Shown here piece after piece: positions 30,250 to 33,333 of a DNA stretch of 33,333 nt. The translations under genes were made by a program, and so were the position numbers. The number at the start of each line of letters is the position of its first letter. Within the stretch, counting starts at the first letter, position 1. The notes below the pieces were generated by a model. That model was not told the origin of the DNA and made no database searches. It saw nothing but the letters and a program-made list of their open reading frames with translations. Source of the stretch: Candidatus Peregrinibacteria bacterium (lineage in GTDB: Bacteria; Patescibacteriota; Gracilibacteria; CAIRYL01); NCBI GenBank assembly GCA_016220175.1, contig JACRHZ010000059.1, positions 1 to 33,333 on the forward strand. Reading direction: 5' to 3'.

Positions 30250-31251
30250 ATGGAAAAGGAAATTCAAGATATTCTCAAAAAAGCGATAAAAGAAATTTCT
30301 CAAGCGAAATCTGAGGAAGATCTTCAGAATACTCAAAAAAAATATCTCGGAAGAAAAGGAGAACTCACGCTTCTCCTCAGAAATGTCTCTTCTCTTCAGG
30401 AAAAAGAAAGAGCGGAAGCTGGGAAAGCCGCGAATATTGCGAAAAAAGATTTTGAGGCAAAAGTTGCAGACCGATATTTTTCTCTCGAATCAAAAGGAGG
30501 GGATGATATTCTCAAGGATGAGTGGATGGATGTGACACTTCCGGCAAAGCCAACTTTACGAGGAAAGCGGCATCCACTTCATGCCACAATTGAAGAAATC
30601 GAAGATGTTTTTGGGAGAATGGGATTTGAAGTTGCGGAAGGTCCAGAAATTGAAGACGACTGGCATAATTTTACTGCGCTGAATATTCCAGAAGATCATC
30701 CCGCGAGGGAGATGCAGGACACATTTTGGCTCGAAGAACGGATGAAGGGATATGTTCTCAGAACCCAAACTTCTGGTATTCAAATTCGATATTACGAAAC
30801 ACGAAAACCGCCGATCAGAATTATTGCTCCAGGAAAAGTGTTCCGAAAAGATTCCGACGCGACACATTCTCCGATGTTTCATCAGTATGAAGGATTTCTG
30901 ATCGATCGAAATGTTTCTCTTGCGCACCTCAAATTTATTCTTGCAAACGCTCTTCGCCAGCTCATTGCTCCAGATGCAGAAATCCGATTCCGTCTCTCCT
31001 TTTTCCCATTTACAGAACCTTCACTCGAAGTTGATGCGCTCCTCAATATCGATGGAAAAAAGAGATGGCTCGAAATTGCCGGTGCGGGAATGGTGCATCC
31101 AAATGTCCTGAAAAATGGAGGACTCGATCCAAAAGAATGGAATGGATTTGCGTTTGGACTCGGAATTGAACGCCAAATCATGATCAAACATGGAATTTCT
31201 GATCTGCGGCTGTTTTATGAGAATGATTTGAGATTTTTGGAGCAGTTCTAG
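30250..31251 (+). CDS. pheS: phenylalanyl-tRNA synthetase alpha subunit
   Basis: This 333-aa class II synthetase subunit has an N-terminal coiled coil that binds tRNA (1-90, KKYLGRKGELTLLLRNV). The catalytic domain follows with HPLHATIEEIEDVFGRMGFEVAEGPEIEDDWHNFTALNIPEDHPAREMQDTFWL, motif 2 (IRIIAPGKVFRKDSDATHSPMFHQYEGF) and motif 3 (GFAFGLGIERQIMIKHGISDLRLFYENDLRFL). Length and order are typical. Usually pheS and pheT form one operon; here pheT is about 22 kb away on the opposite strand. It follows the DUF4012 gene by 55 bp and may have a weak promoter of its own. Confidence 0.96.
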   Translation: MEKEIQDILKKAIKEISQAKSEEDLQNTQKKYLGRKGELTLLLRNVSSLQEKERAEAGKAANIAKKDFEAKVADRYFSLESKGGDDILKDEWMDVTLPAKPTLRGKRHPLHATIEEIEDVFGRMGFEVAEGPEIEDDWHNFTALNIPEDHPAREMQDTFWLEERMKGYVLRTQTSGIQIRYYETRKPPIRIIAPGKVFRKDSDATHSPMFHQYEGFLIDRNVSLAHLKFILANALRQLIAPDAEIRFRLSFFPFTEPSLEVDALLNIDGKKRWLEIAGAGMVHPNVLKNGGLDPKEWNGFAFGLGIERQIMIKHGISDLRLFYENDLRFLEQF

Positions 31252-31362
31252 AATCAATTATGAATTACGGAATTACGGATCACGTTTTTCTAAGCGAATA
31301 ATTAATATTAATTGACAATTTTTTATAAAATATTAAGGTTTCTATCTTATAGTCTTTTTTTC

Positions 31363-32049
31363 ATGGAACAATCGAAGGTTTTGCCAGAACTAGGGTTCGC
31401 CGAAAAACCATCCAACAGAGGAGCTCTTTTCGTGAGAATACTACAAAAACTACAACTTCAACAGTCGTGGGTACATGTTCAGTTTACGAAAGAAGAAGGT
31501 GTTCTCATTCGGGAGCTCTTAAATAAGGGCAGATCGTGTGATGATAGCTCCAAAAGGACAGCACCTGCTGAGACTTTAGAAATCGGTACGAGTGTTGCTC
31601 CAGAAAGTTCTGAAACCGCGCCAATTCCTCCGGGAGATGGACTGCGTTCAGCCGGTAAGGACGGAATTCTGCGTCCAGAAAAACCTTCAGATGCGGAAAA
31701 AGAAGAAGTCCTCAGAATTTTACGAGAAGCAAAACAAGACACTCATTTGAAGTTCAGCAAAGAACAAGTGATCGCTCTTTTGAAAATACTCGGAGATGAG
31801 GGACTCGAAAAATTATCAGAACGCCCATCTTTGCAGCGAAGGTTACAAGATGCAAGGCATCATCCTGGAGAGATTATGATTAACTGGATTAATGCACCAA
31901 TTGAACTCAATCTCCTTTGGCGCGTTCTTGGGTTAAGACCAGAACCGATAGCTCAAGAGTCTCCATCGACAAATGGTCAGAATGCAGGATTTTTTTCTTT
32001 TTTTACAGATTTTATAGCAAAAATAAGGAGTAAAGTTTCTCACGTCTGA
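31363..32049 (+). CDS. hypothetical protein with an internal duplication
   Basis: This 228-aa protein has no recognised family. It contains two similar segments: RILQKLQLQQSWVHVQFTKEEGVLIRELLNKG (about 25-56) and RILREAKQDTHLKFSKEQVIALLKILGDEG (about 118-147). A Ser/Pro/Glu-rich linker separates them. The second is followed by a helical region (LSERPSLQRRLQDARHHPGEIMINWINAP) and a C-terminal amphipathic end. No signal peptide or membrane helix is seen. The start is ATG 31363; the frame upstream to 31312 is AT-rich and unlikely to be coding. It stands between pheS and the convergent trxB gene. Confidence 0.65.
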   Translation: MEQSKVLPELGFAEKPSNRGALFVRILQKLQLQQSWVHVQFTKEEGVLIRELLNKGRSCDDSSKRTAPAETLEIGTSVAPESSETAPIPPGDGLRSAGKDGILRPEKPSDAEKEEVLRILREAKQDTHLKFSKEQVIALLKILGDEGLEKLSERPSLQRRLQDARHHPGEIMINWINAPIELNLLWRVLGLRPEPIAQESPSTNGQNAGFFSFFTDFIAKIRSKVSHV

Positions 32050-32107
32050 AAATTCTTGAAATGCTTTTCCGGTCGATCTCATTTTTCGGAGTTATGAGAA
32101 GGCTGAC

Positions 32108-33145
32108 TTAATCTTGAGAATTCAAAATATACTCATGCGCTTCCAGCGCTGCAATTGCGCCTTGTCCTGCGGCAACGATAATTTGTTTGTGGAGTTCTGT
32201 CGTTGCATCTCCAGCAGCAAATACGCCGGGAATATTCGTTCTACAGCGAGCATCGGTGAGAATTTCCCCGTGAGTATTTCGTTTCACAAAATCCTCCAAA
32301 AAACTCGTAGCGGGAATATTCCCAATTTCCTCAAATATTCCTGTGCAGGAAAATTCTTGAATCTTTCCTCCATTCTCAGTATATCGAATTCCGCGTACAT
32401 GCTTTTTTTTATCGAGGAGGATTTCCTTTACGGCAATGGAATATTTCACCGAAATAAATTTACTTTTTTTAATTTTTTCCATAAGCACATTTTCTCCCAT
32501 GAGATCATCAAGATCAGTAAAAATGGTGATGTCATCGGTATATTTTTCGAGCTGAAGCGCTACATCCATTGCAGAATTTCCTCCGCCGAGAATCGCCATT
32601 TTGCAGTCTTTATAGAGCGGTGCATCGCAAGTTGCGCAAAAAGAAAGTCCATTTCCTTTCATTGCAATTTCTTCGCCAGGAATTCCGAGTGTCCTTGGGA
32701 TTTTTCCCATCGTCAAAAGAATCGTTTTTGATCGAAAAACATTTTTTTGATCAGTGTGAATTTCAAAAATATTTTTTTTCTTTCCAATTTTTCTTGCGCT
32801 TTCTTTCGTTCTGACCCAAACATCAAAATGTTTTGGATCTTCGGAAATTTTTTGAACATGATCAAAAAATCGGTCGGTAAGCGCCGGACCGGTAATTTTT
32901 TTCACTCCGGGATAATTTTCAATATCAGACGACCATTTCATTTGTCCTCCAACTTTTGGTCCGCAAATGAGGAGAATCGACATTTTTCTCCTGGCACCAT
33001 AAATCGTCGCGGTCATTCCCGCGGGACCAGCTCCAAGAATAATACAGTCAAAAATATTCGGATATCTTGATTTTTTATGCCGAACTCTTATGCTTTGCCG
33101 TGTCCAATCTTTTGAACGCATAGAATTTGCTGAAACTGGCAACAT
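32108..33145 (-). CDS. trxB: thioredoxin reductase (NADPH)
   Basis: This FAD/NADPH enzyme reduces thioredoxin in the cytoplasm. The FAD site is CIILGAGPAGMTATIYGAR (about 34-52). The redox-active pair is CATC (170-173), followed by DAP. The NAD(P) site is ILGGGNSAMDVAL (185-197), and the C-terminal FAD motif is NIPGVFAAGDATTELHKQIIVAAGQGAIAAL. The usual GVFVxIG segment reads GIFEEIGNIPATSFL. The protein carries about 30 residues before the first strand, more than usual; an ATG at 33121 (MRSKDW) is an alternative start. The gene is convergent with the preceding unknown gene. From 33146 to 33218 nothing is seen apart from AT-rich upstream sequence. Confidence 0.93.
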   Translation of the reverse strand: MLPVSANSMRSKDWTRQSIRVRHKKSRYPNIFDCIILGAGPAGMTATIYGARRKMSILLICGPKVGGQMKWSSDIENYPGVKKITGPALTDRFFDHVQKISEDPKHFDVWVRTKESARKIGKKKNIFEIHTDQKNVFRSKTILLTMGKIPRTLGIPGEEIAMKGNGLSFCATCDAPLYKDCKMAILGGGNSAMDVALQLEKYTDDITIFTDLDDLMGENVLMEKIKKSKFISVKYSIAVKEILLDKKKHVRGIRYTENGGKIQEFSCTGIFEEIGNIPATSFLEDFVKRNTHGEILTDARCRTNIPGVFAAGDATTELHKQIIVAAGQGAIAALEAHEYILNSQD

Positions 33146-33218
33146 GGTAGCGGAAAAATTGATTATTTCACATGGTCTGTATATCTTCTATTCCTAGTAT
33201 AATTTCCAATAAATAATT

Positions 33219-33333
33219 TCATGTATAGTGTCTCTGTAGTTTTTGGTCAGCATCTTGCTTTGTGAATTTCCATTGAATTGTTGATAGACTTTGATTGCGT
33301 TGTTTTTGCCAGGCAGATAACTCCTTTTTGAGA
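33219..33333 (-). CDS. IS630-family transposase, C-terminal end (partial, runs off the window)
   Basis: The last 37 codons read ELSAWQKQRNQSLSTIQWKF, then TKQDADQKLQRHYT and a TGA. This matches the conserved end of IS630-family transposases (W..RN......I.W.FT..DA..KL.R.Y). The rest lies beyond 33333. The element's end is probably at the TA of 33224-33225 (TATAGTGTCTCTGTAG), so the stop codon falls just outside the element. Its end resembles the left-edge IS (both contain ATAGTGTCT), but the transposases differ. Confidence 0.7.
   Translation of the reverse strand, partial: LKKELSAWQKQRNQSLSTIQWKFTKQDADQKLQRHYT
33224..33333 (-). mobile_element. second IS630-type element, partial
   Basis: Left end of an IS630-like element starting with TA TAGTGTC and containing the transposase C-terminus; the remainder is outside the window. 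Confidence 0.6.

Noticed and set aside
31312-31362. TTGACA at 31312 as promoter for the unknown gene
   Set aside because: No -10 hexamer lies at a suitable distance; TATAAA begins only 6 bp after it.

Overview
The window looks like a chromosomal piece of a Patescibacteria (CPR) bacterium, most plausibly Peregrinibacteria or a close relative; that placement is inference. The signs are the AT-rich sequence, a DUF4012 protein, multi-module type IV secretion pilin-like membrane proteins, compact mixed-strand gene order and almost no Shine-Dalgarno motifs. TGA is mostly a normal stop (pheT, ftsH and others end with it and long genes lack it internally), so the standard bacterial code applies. One in-frame TGA at 9991-9993 is a notable exception. 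Some amino-acid and cofactor enzymes (IlvN, RibD, a TyrA-PheA fusion) suggest a less reduced metabolism than many CPR.

Layout. 1-1111 is a complete IS630-family element that has cut the 5' half off an AAA_14/DUF4143 ATPase gene (1110-2144). 2199-3743 encodes a GHKL ATPase. 3764-4064 is a decayed copy of the 3' end of pheT; between it and the real pheT (5650-8406) sits an AbiEi/AbiEii toxin-antitoxin pair (4258-5560), as if the pair had entered at the pheT 3' end. 8470-8628 is a fold-back MITE. 8628-11410 carries two paralogous triple-module T4SS pilin-like genes, one split by the in-frame TGA, plus a small membrane protein. A tRNA-Val(GAC) with tandem 26-bp repeats follows. 11766-15040 is an envelope group (LCP protein, YggT, sugar transferase). 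15290-21108 on the minus strand holds SIMPL, sugar nucleotidyltransferase, STAS, FtsH, IlvN and a secreted zinc peptidase. 21216-24293 holds ribD and the tyrA-pheA fusion. Then come ruvC (minus), a membrane-anchored 879-aa protein, a small membrane protein, a DUF4012 protein, pheS, an unknown protein and trxB (minus). A second IS630-type element begins at the right edge.

The most interesting structure is at 22380-22552. A promoter, a 26-codon leader peptide with the run FFFYFFW, and mutually exclusive antiterminator and terminator hairpins precede the TyrA-PheA fusion. This is a textbook aromatic-amino-acid attenuator analogous to pheL-pheA, apparently read from a nearly leaderless mRNA.

A second theme is small palindromic DNA. 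Units are inserted in frame in pheT and ribD, sit at the 3' ends of several genes, and lie between genes. Several promoters share a TTGnnn / 17 bp / TACAAT-like layout. No database search was possible, so all names rest on motifs read by eye.
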